From: Nemertoderma westbladi
Lineage: Eukaryota; Xenacoelomorpha; Nemertodermatida; Nemertodermatidae
Assembly: GCA_032718475.1 (NCBI GenBank)
Contig: JAUCBJ010007905.1
Coordinates: 1-63,094 of the forward strand
DNA length: 63,094 bases
Direction: 5' to 3'
The notes under the pieces: generated by a model
Database searches by the model: none
Seen by the model: the letters and a program-made list of their open reading frames with translations, nothing else
What the model was told of the DNA's origin: nothing
Made by a program: the position numbers and the translations under genes
Shown: positions 1-11,348 of the stretch, one piece after another
Numbering within the stretch: the first letter of the stretch is position 1
Layout: every line of letters begins with the position of its first letter

Positions 1-146
1 CCCATAGCACCCGGTACTAGACTGTCCCATAGCACCCGGTACTAGACTGTCCCATAGCACCCGGTACTAGACTGTCCCATAGCACCCGGTACTAGACTGT
101 CCCGTAGCACCCGGTACTAGACTGTCCCGTAGCACCCGGTACTAGA
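1..146. repeat. 25-bp tandem repeat
   Basis: Almost six head-to-tail copies of a 25-bp unit beginning CCCATAGCACCCGGTACTAG, with a single T/C variation in the later copies. The array runs off the left edge of the window. It is non-coding and directly abuts a LINE remnant. Confidence 0.95.
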
Positions 147-500
147 CATACTAAGGGCAGTACTAACGACCGTTCGTTGGAGACAACACATGAAAAGCGC
201 CGAGCTGTATGGCACACTGAATGGTGGTGCATTATGGTACAATACATCTCTATCAACTACTATACGAGAACGCAGATTAATATTGAGTGGGCACTGCTGG
301 AGAAGTAAAGAGTTTTCTGGCAACCACCACAAGACAGGCCCTCTCACAAAGATAGGTGTTATCCTGAATGATCGGCTTTGAAATATATAGACCAATTTAA
401 AGGGGATACTGGACTTGAGAGAAACGAAATTGCGACAACTCTGGAGAATCGGAGATCTCATTTCCACTGTCCGAGCTCGCTCGACCTAGAAGTAGTACAT
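147..500 (+). pseudogene. Decayed LINE ORF2 C-terminal remnant
   Basis: Conceptual translation gives pieces typical of the C-terminal end of non-LTR retrotransposon ORF2: an Ile/Arg-rich stretch with TTIRERRL, then SGHCWRS, then (in another frame, from about 396) a GDTGLERNEIATTLENR-like stretch. Frame changes and missing catalytic parts show it is dead. The LINE clade cannot be fixed from so little sequence. Confidence 0.6.
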
Positions 501-729
501 GACCAATAGTGGAATAGTAATGCTATTAATGAATGACATATCTAACAACATTGTAATACTGTAAACCCTAATTTACAATAATTATTGTTCTTAAATTTAA
601 TGTAATGAGTTGATGTTACTCCAAATGAAATGAAAACATTAATGACTAACTTGGACTATTTCAGCATATATTGCCCATTTAGAATCCTTTAGAATCCTCT
701 ATAATAATCCATATAATATTTGTGTTTAG
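501..729. other. Intron/intergenic, nothing recognised
   Basis: AT-rich sequence leading to the acceptor TTTAG at 725-729 of the first visible GPCR exon. I found no upstream exon of the receptor here. Its TM1-TM3 part must lie left of the window. Confidence 0.5.
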
Positions 730-3700
730 GCAATTTGTAGACCGCTGGATTTTTCTGTCACCAAACGTCGGGCAAAGATCATGATTGGTGTTTCATGGCT
801 GCTGGCGTTTATCTTTGCGATTCCGCAGTTAGTAATCTTTGTGCAAGTCGAGGAAAATGGAAAAATGAAGTGTGCGAGCAAAGGTTATTCTAACGATGGG
901 CAACGATGGCAAAGACCCTTGTACATGACGTGGTTGGCCACTTACATTCTTATAATTCCTAGTATCATAATAACTTTCTGCTATACTAGAATTATTTACG
1001 AAATGTGCAAACAGAGTAACATGGGAAAGGGATCTCCAGGAAGCAAAAAGGGAGCCAGTGGAGATTCTGTGTTGTTGAGGAGATCATCAACCAAACTCAC
1101 GCAGGCTAAAGTGAAGACAATCAAGATGACGTTGTGGATCATATTGGCTTTCATTCTGTGTTGGTCCCCTTACTTTGGGATCACTCTCTACGAGGTATAC
1201 TCTGGTAAGTTGATTTTGCCTATACAATGTTAAATATGCCAATACATTATTAGCTTATCATCAGTTAAATTCCATTTGAACCAGAGCATATCAAGATCAG
1301 AGTAAGTGGGGCGAGTTGGATAAAAGATGGTGGAAGAGTTAATGGTTGCAAATTCGTAATTACGAAATTGAGCTTTGTTTATTGTTTTGGTTAGAAAACA
1401 CTGTGTATAACTGTAACCTGATTTAAACCTTTTCTTAACTTAAGTTCACTATACCCACTAAATACGGCCATGGTGATGGTATTTGGGACCATTTTTGTGC
1501 CACTAACTTCTTAAATCACATAATAATATTATGGTTGGACTTTTGAAATTTCTATCATGTGTTGTGGATGAAGGAGTTAATATTGAAGAGCAGGGATATT
1601 TAAAAAAGTAAAGTTAAATTTTCTTCGGCCGCTAAGGCCAGGGATTACGCACAAAGTCTGACGACTTATTTCCAGTGCGGTCCCCCCAGAACTTTACTCC
1701 CCAGAGGAAACTCCAGTACTCATTTAGCTACCACTTAAGGATGCAAGGCAGAGATGCGCCCTGGCTGGTCCCTTTAAAGCATTCGTGCCGAAACGAAAAC
1801 TGCCCTGGCCCATGTGAGGATCGAACCCACGACCTACGGGAGATGTGAATTCAATGCAACCACTACACCAAGGTGGAACCTATTTACGATGTTTCGGCGA
1901 CGACAGGAGGCCTACACTTGTACGATAATTATATTCCTAGTTTGGATCGCGTCATGCCTTCTTTGCTCTGCAGTAATTACGCGAGATAACAGCCACATTT
2001 CAAGAATATATATGGAAAACATCTTATAGATAACACAAATAATTAACAAGTAATAATTGATAGTTTACAAACATCATTACTATCACAAATCTATCAAACG
2101 TATCAATTACTGGCCCAATTGATCACGCCGAAGGAATGATTCGTGACATATTTTGACTGCAAACTACTTCAAGATTGCAACAAACCTCGTTGGTGTGCTT
2201 ATTCCCCCATGCGCTCAAGTATAACTGAACTGTACCGGTACGGTAACTAACAGTAGGTTAAAAGTAATTGTTTTCAACGTGTCACGCACTTCAATCTCAC
2301 GATCCATTGACTACCACGTACAGGGTTGTATCTGATCCCTCTCTGCTTTTTGTCATAATTAAACTTTTTAGTCATTCAGTGGGCGTAAATTCGGATTATG
2401 GAGAATTCGGTGAGGTAATCGAAATTTACTTACAGTAGGTATCTGAATAATCGTTATTGTAATTAGGAATTTCAATTTTCTAAGTAACCGTTTTTCAATC
2501 ACGATTTAACACATTGGGTGTGTAAAGTGGATCAGAATGACTGATGGGGAAAATGGAAAGTGTTTATTTATATGATATTCACTACGTCATGATGGATAAA
2601 GTTGATATTTGCAGAATTGATCTGAGTTTTGCATTTATGAACTGAGAAATATCAATCATAATATCCGATATCCATTGATTTGCATGATTTCATTGATTTG
2701 TGTACGAATTTTATCTAGGATGAGAGTTTTCTTTATATGTTTTATAGTGGTGCTCAATTTAAATGATTATTTTCAGGTGATAATAACATTCCTATGGTTT
2801 GGTACGTAATTTCTGAAACTCTAGCCATGGGAAACTCTGCAATAAATCCTATTCTATACGGCTGCTTCAACCTAAATCTACAACGACACATATCAGAATG
2901 GTTTAGAAAGTAAGTAGCGGTTCCGCTAGTAATGCAAATAAGGCGCAGGTTATATTGAAAAATATTTAACCGGCTAAGTTGCAGCACAATGTTTGATTTT
3001 ATGGTTGTACCAAGTCAATTTCAAATGAGAGATATCGAAAGGTATAATAATATATGCATTATCATTGTCTAACTACACTCAACATCATTGAATTTCATCA
3101 GTTTCAGGACTTAGAGCTGTTTTAAGAGTCACTGCCGGTGTAGTTTGCTACAGTATACAAATTTAATCACCAGTCATTTCAAGTAAATTGTGATGAACTG
3201 CTGATGTTTCAATTTTTTTAGACCATCAAGGGTATGACAGATCCAACACTAAAAATATAATAAGAAAAACTATCAGTAAACATAGTTACGTAGAAAGTTG
3301 ACTCGTGTGTTGTTAATGGTTGCGTACTACTACTACTAGTACTAACTGTAGTAGGTATTATATATTTTGTATTTTATTTTGCCATTACTTGTAATTTTAA
3401 TATTGACGAGCTAATATATAATTTTGTGTGATTGGATACTCTGCAATTGATAAATTAATTAATTTTATAATAATATTGTTTATTATTTGTTTTAAGATCT
3501 GTATATCATAATGGAACAGCGCACAACATGTGGAACTCGATATCGCGATCAGTTCGAACAACCGACGACTTCCTATCCGTATCCAACGCCGGAACAAACA
3601 GGTCTTGCAGTCCGGCCCCTCCAGAACGCAAGTCAATGAAATCCAAAACGTGCAACCTTGAGATGGGAGTTGTTACAACTCCAAAGGAGTGCAGGTTTAG

Positions 3701-3767
3701 AGAAATACTCCCCGGAGAAAGTCCTGAAGAGAGAGCTCCGGAAACAGTCAACGAAAGTTTTATGTAA
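730..3767 (+). CDS. Neuropeptide GPCR (NPS/CCAP/vasopressin-GnRH-type), 3' exons
   Basis: Three exons join in phase: 730-1204, 2777-2909 and 3497-3767 (TGA-free until TAA). Donors are G|GTAAGT and AA|GTAAGT, and acceptors TTTAG, TTTCAG and TTTAAG. Exon 1 carries the segment after the DRY region (AICRPLDFSVTKRR), TM4, TM5, ICL3 and TM6 with the CWSPYF motif. Exon 2 carries TM7 with NSAINPILYG (NPxxY). Exon 3 is the Ser/Thr-rich cytoplasmic tail ending NESFM. The protein is a plasma-membrane receptor of rhodopsin class. KTIKMTL before TM6 together with NSAINPxxY resembles neuropeptide S / CCAP receptors and the vasopressin/GnRH assemblage, but the peptide ligand cannot be told. The N-terminal half (TM1-TM3) is outside the window. 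A possible poly(A) signal ATTAAA lies at 3821. Confidence 0.82.
1622..1885 (-). mobile_element. tRNA-derived SINE in GPCR intron
   Basis: On the minus strand a tRNA-like head contains A-box-like TGGTGTAGTGGTT and B-box GGTTCGATCC, followed by about 180 bp of unrelated body ending near 1622. This is the layout of a tRNA-derived SINE. It lies in the first visible intron of the GPCR gene, antisense to it. The head is not a functional tRNA: the anticodon arm does not fold cleanly. Confidence 0.75.
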
Positions 3768-3820
3768 ACAAATATTTACAACTTTGAATTTGTCGTTGCT
3801 GTTAATTATATTATTTAATA

Positions 3821-3826
3821 ATTAAA
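3821..3826 (+). promoter_or_regulatory. Candidate poly(A) signal of GPCR
   Basis: ATTAAA, the commonest variant poly(A) signal, lies 54 bp after the receptor stop codon and is followed by T/GT-rich sequence. Assigned by position only. Confidence 0.4.
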
Positions 3827-3937
3827 AGCTGTAGCCTAGCTGTAGCCTTTATAATATATTATTTGTTTATATGTCAGATATAAGATTATTAATGTTGTCA
3901 GTCGCCAACTAAAAATATTTTACGACTTTGCCAATTT

Positions 3938-3965
3938 CCCCCCCCCCCCCCCCCCAAAAAAAAAA
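3938..3965. repeat. Poly(C) then poly(A) run
   Basis: A run of 18 C directly followed by 10 A, downstream of the GPCR gene. One of at least eight long C/G homopolymers in the window. Confidence 0.95.
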
Positions 3966-4269
3966 TCAATAATATTTCAAAAATTGTATAACTTGTGGAC
4001 ATAGTGCGGTGTCGCGTAGGGGTCACCAAGAATATGGAGTTACTCAAAACATTTAAATATATCTTAGTGCAATTTCTATCACTTTATTTCATATTTAGCA
4101 GTTTATTTTATTGTTAGTTAGGCCTTCTGTTATTCGTAATAATTGAACAGTGGCGTATTTAAGTTTCGGTCAAGTAGTAGGATATATAAACAACGAGGGT
4201 GCAATGAATACACTTTAAAAATTACGTTGAAAAACGCTAAGGAATTGTACACACACATGAAAGTAGATA

Positions 4270-4500
4270 ATGAATGGGAGAAACTGTTCAGGCTCGTTAA
4301 ACCAAGGAATGTCAGTTCACTACCATGGGTGATCTTCCACAGTAAACCCTTCCACTCTGTTTCACAAGTTGCCTTGGCTAGGCTGCAGCATTTAAAGCAC
4401 TGTGCCCAAACATTGATGCCCCATCTAGGGATCGAACCAAGGCTTCCTAATTGGAAGCCCAGGAATGTCACCACTAGACTAAGCTGCTGTTTGGTCTAGT
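4270..4500 (-). mobile_element. Second tRNA-derived SINE
   Basis: The minus strand has TTAGTCTAGTGGTGACATTC (A-box region), then GGTTCGATCCC (B box) about 35 bp later, followed by a non-tRNA body running to about 4270. The head differs from the SINE at 1622-1885, so this is a different family or subfamily. The apparent open frames across it on both strands are not genes. Confidence 0.7.
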
Positions 4501-4853
4501 GGAAGTAGATAATATGAAGGAGAAGGTGTAATGAAGCCATTAGAATTGGAGAGGAAAATTGTGGATGTTAATATAGTTCCGTACAGTAATACTGATTATA
4601 CAGTATAAGTGAATGAATATACTGTACCGGTACATAATAAGGAAGACAATGCGAGCGTAGCGAGCGGAAATTATTTAAAAAATATTGTGATTTTGCACAT
4701 TTAAATTGACTTACTAAATAAAACTAATGGCTTTACATTACCGGTCGGTATATAACAGTGGCTACACCTCTTCAGTAATAGAATTAGGCAGGAAAACGCT
4801 TTACGGGTTTAAATTTCGCACCTCTTTATGCCTGTGATTTCGCCCCCTGCGCT

Positions 4854-4926
4854 GGGGGGGGGGGGGGGGGGGGGGGGGTGGGGGGTGGAATTGCCCCACT
4901 CCCCTGCCCCCCCCCCCCGCCCCCCG
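4854..4926. repeat. Poly(G) tract with adjoining C-rich tract
   Basis: A run of 25 G (4854-4878), then a G-rich and C-rich stretch to about 4926. The G-rich and C-rich blocks could pair as a hairpin, or the G run could form a quadruplex. Its length in the assembly is likely unreliable. Confidence 0.9.
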
Positions 4927-4929
4927 TCC

Positions 4930-6140
4930 CGTGTACGCCTATGGTGAGGCCACTGGCAAAGATCTTTCCATCAGCAGATATGGTAGACAAAATATTAGTA
5001 GTTCTTCAGTATGGTGTGAGGGGACCAGTGTTCCTAGTTACGTAATGACAATAATATTTGTAACAATATAGTCTGTCACATGCAATATTGATCCATTGGC
5101 AGCTAGCAGGGGCTCAAATATTTGTTAGTTTATTGGATTTTTATCTAAAATGATCTTGGGGTAACGTAACTCATAACCTAATCAAGCAGATAGTTTCCAG
5201 AAATTAGAGTTCCGTCAATTTAAACCGCATTTATTTTCGACTGCTTTCACATTCGGCTGTTTTCTACTTTGTCCCCTGTTGAAGAACTATCCTCAGAATA
5301 TAGCCAGCAAAAATCCGTTGTAACCAGGATCTTATCTGCTCAACGATTCGTTCCTATCACGATACTCTGTATTCTTCTCCCCACCCCGATATCGATCGTC
5401 CCTCCTGCCCACGATCAGGGGTCGTCGGGATCCTGCCGACGGTCGAGGAAGGTGGCTCAAGGAATATAAAGAGTTGATGCTTCTGATGGTATAATTTTCT
5501 CTGATAGTTAACACAAAGATATCTTAATTACGTTGAGGATAACGTATATCATGGACACTTATGTAATACTGTACAATCACTCACCTAGGAACACAGAGGG
5601 TCACCCACGGTGAAAGATGATTCTTCCGGTAAATTGACATGGAATTAATATTCACAATAACTAATCACTGCTTATTTAACAATAAATCCAAAAACATTAT
5701 AATTATTAGGTTTGACAGGTATCTGTTTGACATTCACTTCAGAACTTTGAACTGATTGACGGGCTTTTAGCTACTGTATAAGGTGTCCCTTCCCTTTGCT
5801 ACACAGTTTCTATACTTCCTAAAGGGGGAGCACCAACCAACGCGGACACTTCAAAAGCAAAAAGAGGGAGAGTGGGATTTTTAAATGTTAATTTTTTAAC
5901 TATAATTCAAAATGGATGCTAACAATTTGCTGCCGCTTGCCCTTGCAGTTATTAGCAGAAGAAGAAACATACAATACCGTCGTTTCTGGGTACATCACTT
6001 GTGGTCATAAAGACCAGCAATAATGGTACACTATGGTACAACACGGCAGGAAATGAGGGTATACCTAGGAAAATTTACTGTAATATTAACAACTCACCCT
6101 AGCAGTCCAGCAGCAAGACAGCACACTAAACGAAATAAAT
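4930..6140. other. Intergenic, no gene recognised
   Basis: AT-rich intergenic DNA. Short open frames around 5269-5514 on both strands show no conserved motif. No exon pair with compatible splice sites was seen. Confidence 0.5.
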
Positions 6141-6146
6141 ACTACA

Positions 6147-6430
6147 AACCACGCCCATGTGAAGAATACCAGTATTTCACTTTTCGGACGATTTTTTATT
6201 GAAATTTTATATATGAATATATATATATTTTTTAAATTTATCTTTATTAAGTATTTTATAGCGCTTATTTCTGTCTTATAACCTGTTCATATACTAATTC
6301 GTTTATTGTTTTGGTTAGATTCAGCCCATCTGAAACCTGTGTTTTTTTTTGAAATCCTGGTATTCTTCACATGAACTGCAAAGTGAAATATAACGTCGGA
6401 AAGTGTGGTATTCTTCACATGGGCCACAAA
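6147..6430. mobile_element. MITE-like element with inverted ends
   Basis: The left end reads CCCATGTGAAGAATACCA and the right end reads its complement TGGTATTCTTCACATGGG; a third inverted copy of the TGGTATTCTTCACATG core lies at about 6360. A related end (AATGTGAAGGATACCAGGTG) occurs near 60500. No coding capacity. Confidence 0.65.
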
Positions 6431-6581
6431 CCATGTACTGTAGTTTATATAATACACAACAATTTATCATTTGCTCAGTATAACTAATAGTACACGTTCG
6501 TTGGGCCTTCGCGCAGGACGAGGCTCAGTTATCAGATACAGATTAAAATTGAGCAATTCTATCCAAAAATCGGTACTTGAA

Positions 6582-7851
6582 ACCCGCTGAGGACCGTTTG
6601 GATCAAATTGACCCAAAATGAAGTTTACATGTACTGTGCAAATTCAATATAATGATTGGTTTCACAATATTTCATGAATTCTCCTACTTTTTTATACTCT
6701 ATCCAAATGTAACCGGGTCACAACTTTTACTTTAACACCTTTTTTTTTAATTTGACTTTTATTATTTAGGCAACGCCAAGGGCCGTTTGGGTCAAAATGA
6801 CCCATTATAGTTTTACTCATAATAACAGTTTTGGAAAGTCGAATTCTGTAAACACATCAATTTTCCAAGTCAGGGCGATGATTAATCAACATTGAAAAGT
6901 CAATTCGTCTGTTTGTACAGTATGTCTGTTTGTATGTCGGTGCGTGTGTGTGTGTGTAATATGGGAACCTGGTATCGTCCATGAACCATATTTCCTGTAT
7001 GAAACATCTTCTAATTAGGCCAGTCAGTGGTAATGTAGCGTTAGGTCCAAACCGGTATACTTGAGGTCCTGTAACACATAGTGAATTGTATTTATTGTAA
7101 TTGGAAAATATACAGCGCTTTAGGCGCTACCCTACTACTGTACTACCGTTTAGCCCCATAGCTTTAGGTCCTAGTGCATTAGGTCCTGTAGCATTACAGC
7201 GTTAGGTCTTGTAGCTTTAGGTCCTGGCGCATTACAGCATTACAGTAGGCCATGTTCCTGTAGCATACATCTGACAGCTAATTCTCAATTAAATTATTCC
7301 TAACTCTCGTTTATTGTTTTGGTTCCATTCAATTCGCCTCTATAACCTGCTCCTTTACTAACCTGCTTGGTTAAGAAGGCAGACTGGACTTACTGACCAA
7401 ATGGCTCGGCCCTAACGCTAACAGGCTGCCAGGACCTAATGCCACGGACCTAATGCTCAGGACCTAAAGCTACCAGGCTGCCAGAACCTAAAGCTACCGG
7501 GACTGGTATCTGGCTGTCTGGCTATATATAGCCGTAAATATATATTCTAGCTGTCTAGGCCTACGCCTACCCAGCTACCGGTGGGGGAGTTGTCAACATT
7601 TCTTTGTACAGTACATATCTGAAAAAAATGAGAAACCCTCGTTTCGTTGTGTCACTGGCTACGCTCGTTATTGAAACCAAATCGAATGTAAATAGCCTAA
7701 GTAACTTGGCCGTAAGTCGCAAATGAGTTTCCACACTGATAAAACCTCACTTTTGGTCATTTTGATTGATAATATTATCAATAATATACCGTGGGTCAAT
7801 TTGACCCAAACATTCCTGGGTGTAACCTGAATCAAACGGTCTTCGGCGGGT
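6582..7851. mobile_element. Non-autonomous TIR element with GGGTCAATTTGACCC motifs
   Basis: The left end ACCCGCTGAGGACCGTTTGG is matched by the complement of the right end, ACCCGCCGAAGACCGTTTGA. Inside each end are palindromic blocks of the type GGTCAAATTGACCC (about 6600, 6790, 7790). The interior is repeat-rich (see 7040-7500) and encodes nothing recognisable. The ends resemble piggyBac-like families by general look only; a clean TTAA duplication is not visible. Confidence 0.55.
7040..7500. repeat. Foldback array of TTAGGTCCTGTAGC-like units
   Basis: Short units such as TTAGGTCCTGTAGC and CATTACAGCGTTAGGTC recur many times in 7040-7260 and in reverse complement (GGACCTAATGC, GACCTAAAGCTACC) in 7420-7500. 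The two clusters form a large imperfect inverted repeat inside the TIR element at 6582-7851. Confidence 0.7.
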
Positions 7852-7859
7852 AAATAAAT

Positions 7860-8850
7860 TTAAATAAATAAATAAGAAATTTAACCAAACTGCCAATAAG
7901 AATAAATCTAAGAAGAGAGGAAAGTTCCCTCCCTCGCTTCAACCGCCCTCTTAATCTGCACCACCCCAACGCAAAGGAACACAGAGGATTAATGAAAGGC
8001 AGAGGTATTAACAGGAAATTTGTGTTTTAAAAGTAATATATTTTTTGGTGTGGAGGCAACGCAATTTGTAACAATTATTAAAACTTACCTTATGCCGATA
8101 GTATTGATAGTGAAATATTAATTTATAAGGTCAACAAATACTCCAGGCAATTATTTTGCGAGATAAATAATAAGCAAGCTGGCTTATTATTCACTTTACA
8201 CTAGTAGTGCCTGCCTTGCCTATGTCCTATAGATGGAATTACCCGTTGCCAAGTAGTGATGAAATGATTGGACTGGTTCCAACTAATAGGCAATAGCTAG
8301 TATGCCAAGGAATGAGGGAGGTATAGAGTGACGAGGTCAGTTGATGAATTAATTACGTCAATCAATTACATCAATTAAAAACACATTTTTTAAATCAAAT
8401 CACTTGAACTAATTAAAAACTATAATGGAATGGGGTATGGGGATTACAGCTGTATAACTTTTAAGTATAATTATTTACATCTTATACTCTAACATAATTA
8501 ATTTCCATTAAAAGACAGACTTGAAAATGCTGTTTTTACCCTAACCAGCGTAATTAATTAAAATTTAATTAATTAACTGCTATTATCTTAGCTTCTCGAA
8601 GGCCACACGCAAATTCAACTTGGAAAATTTCTAAACGTTTGCCAAACAACATGTGTACCAAGTTTGGATAGATTTCATTAAAGATTTGGCTGAGTTATTT
8701 ACGTTTAAAATTGTACACAACAGAACAGAACGACAGAACAATAGACACATCGATTGAGTTAGTGGTACCTGTAAGCTCGCTTACTTTCGTCGCTCGCCCC
8801 ACAGTTATATTAATACTGTTCATACAGTCAGTATTACTATTCGATATTAT
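7860..8850. other. Intergenic, no gene recognised
   Basis: AT-rich DNA without credible coding or splice structure. Confidence 0.5.
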
Positions 8851-8855
8851 GATAC

Positions 8856-9000
8856 ACTAATTTACCGACATACTGACTAATAGGGGCTTGGTATATACGG
8901 TACATATAATCTAAGAATAATATAAGACTCTAGGCTCTTAGAATTCGATTATATATTATATATACCAAGCCCCCATTAGTCAGTATGTCGGTAAATTAGT
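8856..9000. mobile_element. Hairpin MITE with 40-bp arms
   Basis: Arms 8856-8895 and 8961-9000 are inverted copies with one mismatch (ACTAATTTACCGACATACTG at the outer end). The 65-bp loop contains AAGACTCTAGGCTCTT, which recurs at about 9630. Non-coding. Confidence 0.8.
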
Positions 9001-11340
9001 TTATCATATTATTATGGAATGTAGAGCAGAATTCCGACGTTCACTGCAAATTGTAAAATCTAATATATTTTTATACTGTGTGTGTTCGCCCCAGCAACCT
9101 ACCAGTATTTTCCCATTGGTATCACTGATTTATTTACTGTATAGGGTTCCAATGTTCCGTTGGTCTGATGTCTGTTTGGTATAGGTGGTAACAGAGTTCA
9201 TTGTGCGATTTTTTTAGGTCATTGGTGCAATATAGGTAGGCCTTGGGTAATCCTTTTTCCAGCTGATGAGGTGTCGAGATTACCGCGTACTGGGTCTCAG
9301 ACACCGAAACGCAACCATATATTTGCTAAAATTAATTATTTTTGCCCTAGTCCTACCGGCCCTTTACGGCGACAAAATGTCATATATTTTTCCATAGAAT
9401 ATAGGCTTAGTTTTTGTGCAGTTTACTACCGGTATCATTTAGTATATGGCGGTTAGGTTAGGGTTAGGGTGCGATACATACCTGTATGTTGAGCATGTTT
9501 TCATATATATGTTTTTTGTTTATGTAATTTTTGTTTGTATTGTTTGTGTTGTTTTTTTGATGACCTTAGGGCTGAGTTTACTACTTTGGGCGTAATGTCC
9601 TGATTCTATGTTTTTTGTTAGTTTGGGGGGTATAAGACTCTAGGCTCTTACAATTAGATTATACTATTCGATATTGGCTTTGACGCGTGACGCGTCGCGT
9701 CCGCGTGGGTTGGGGCTAACCCTCATAACTTCAATGCTTTCTATAATCCAGCCATCTCATGTCCTCGATTGCTGCTCATCCTACTATTCAACCTGCCATA
9801 GGATGTTACTTTGATTGTTTGCTTAGACTCTCCTCAATTCTCTCATGTACACTTCGTACAGTATACACTCTACCACACTTATATTGGTCCTTTGGTTATC
9901 GCCTTTTATCTGGCTAATTACGTATATGATATATTAATAACATCTGTTATGTCGTGACTTATTACGTTTCTATAATTGTACTTTTCAAGCTAATTACATT
10001 CTTTGATTGTCAGTGGCAACTGCCAGAGTAAATTCGTAATATCTCATTAAATTATTATGACATATATGGTCAAGCAATCAGTAATGTTATTAGAGTTATT
10101 AGGATTGTACTTAAAAAGATCATTATTCGGTACCTTTATAATCGTAGGAGCAAACATTCGTGGGGTTTCAGACACTCACTACCGAAGTTACATTAACTAT
10201 GTTATATTTTAATCGAATTCAAAGCTATTTGTTCGAGGTACATACACCATGACCCGTAATATAGTGTCAAAAATATTACGGGTCACTTTGGACTTAGGGC
10301 TACATAGATACACGCACACCACTCTGGTTACAGATATATAAAGGAACTCTGATCTCTAAACACGTAAAGTAAAGTAAGGAATTAGGCTATAATTATACTA
10401 AGGATAAACAACCCATATAATCAAACTAATTAATTTTGTGATTCAATCAGATACGAATTCTTGTTTCTAGTTATTAACTACACGTTTTACAACTTTTCTT
10501 CTAAAATCGTCACTATCACATTTTACCATGCGATAGCGTGCCGTGCTGTACATGGGCAAAAAAGCTTGTCAAGCTAATAATTGTTATTCAGTCTATGCGT
10601 AGGCAGATTGGAGGGGGGGGGGGGGGGGGGGGGGGGGTGGTTCTTGACGCACTCAAACTGCTCATTTCGTTTATTGTTTTGGTTTGAATAAGGTAACATT
10701 GTGATCGGCTCCTTCAAGTTTTCCTACCTGTCTCGCCTGTGCTATATATACCATTCTATACCACGATCATCTGTAGCATCATGAGCTATGTTGAATGTTG
10801 ATTTTCTTAACAGCAACGTTAAACATGCTGATTTATTCAATCATATGATACTGTGTATATTATGTTTGTGTTATATTCATGATATATTATATACAGCTAG
10901 ATGCTGTAATCTCAATGAGCCAACGCAGTCAAGCCGGACTGATTTCAGCTTGATTCACTGTAGAAGTGAGTCAAGTATATGCATCATCGTACGTTGTTTA
11001 CAATTCATAATTCATGCAATAATTATGTATTGTATATAAAAAAAGTATTATTGGAAGTTTTATTGAGAATGCGCGCTTTATCTATTTGCTGCAATGCGCA
11101 AGATTTTTTCAATAACATTGACAAACAAACCACCTGTTTGACTGTGGAATTTTCTCACAAACACAATTAAGCTAAATATAATTAATACCAATGCAATAAT
11201 AACAAAATTGTATCCATTTAGGCTAATGAAATACTGTAGGCTGTACTGGAGTTTTAATATAAGTAATTATTGAATAGATTGGCCTTTTTACTTACTATTA
11301 TTCACTTTCGAATATTTATTATATATGAACCTTTGATACA
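9001..11340. other. Intergenic upstream of thyroglobulin-domain gene 1
   Basis: AT-rich sequence. It contains a 13-bp-arm hairpin at 10250-10285 and a run of 25 G at 10613-10637. Short open frames at 10788-11170 have no recognisable motif. The promoter of the gene starting at 11349 should lie near the right end, but no clear TATA or initiator was identified. Confidence 0.5.
10250..10285. repeat. Perfect 13-bp hairpin
   Basis: TGACCCGTAATAT (10250-10262) and its exact complement (10273-10285) are separated by a 10-base loop. Confidence 0.85.
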
Positions 11341-11348
11341 TTTATAAA

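Noticed and set aside
4130-4499. 114-118-codon frames on both strands
   Set aside because: They lie across a tRNA-derived SINE.
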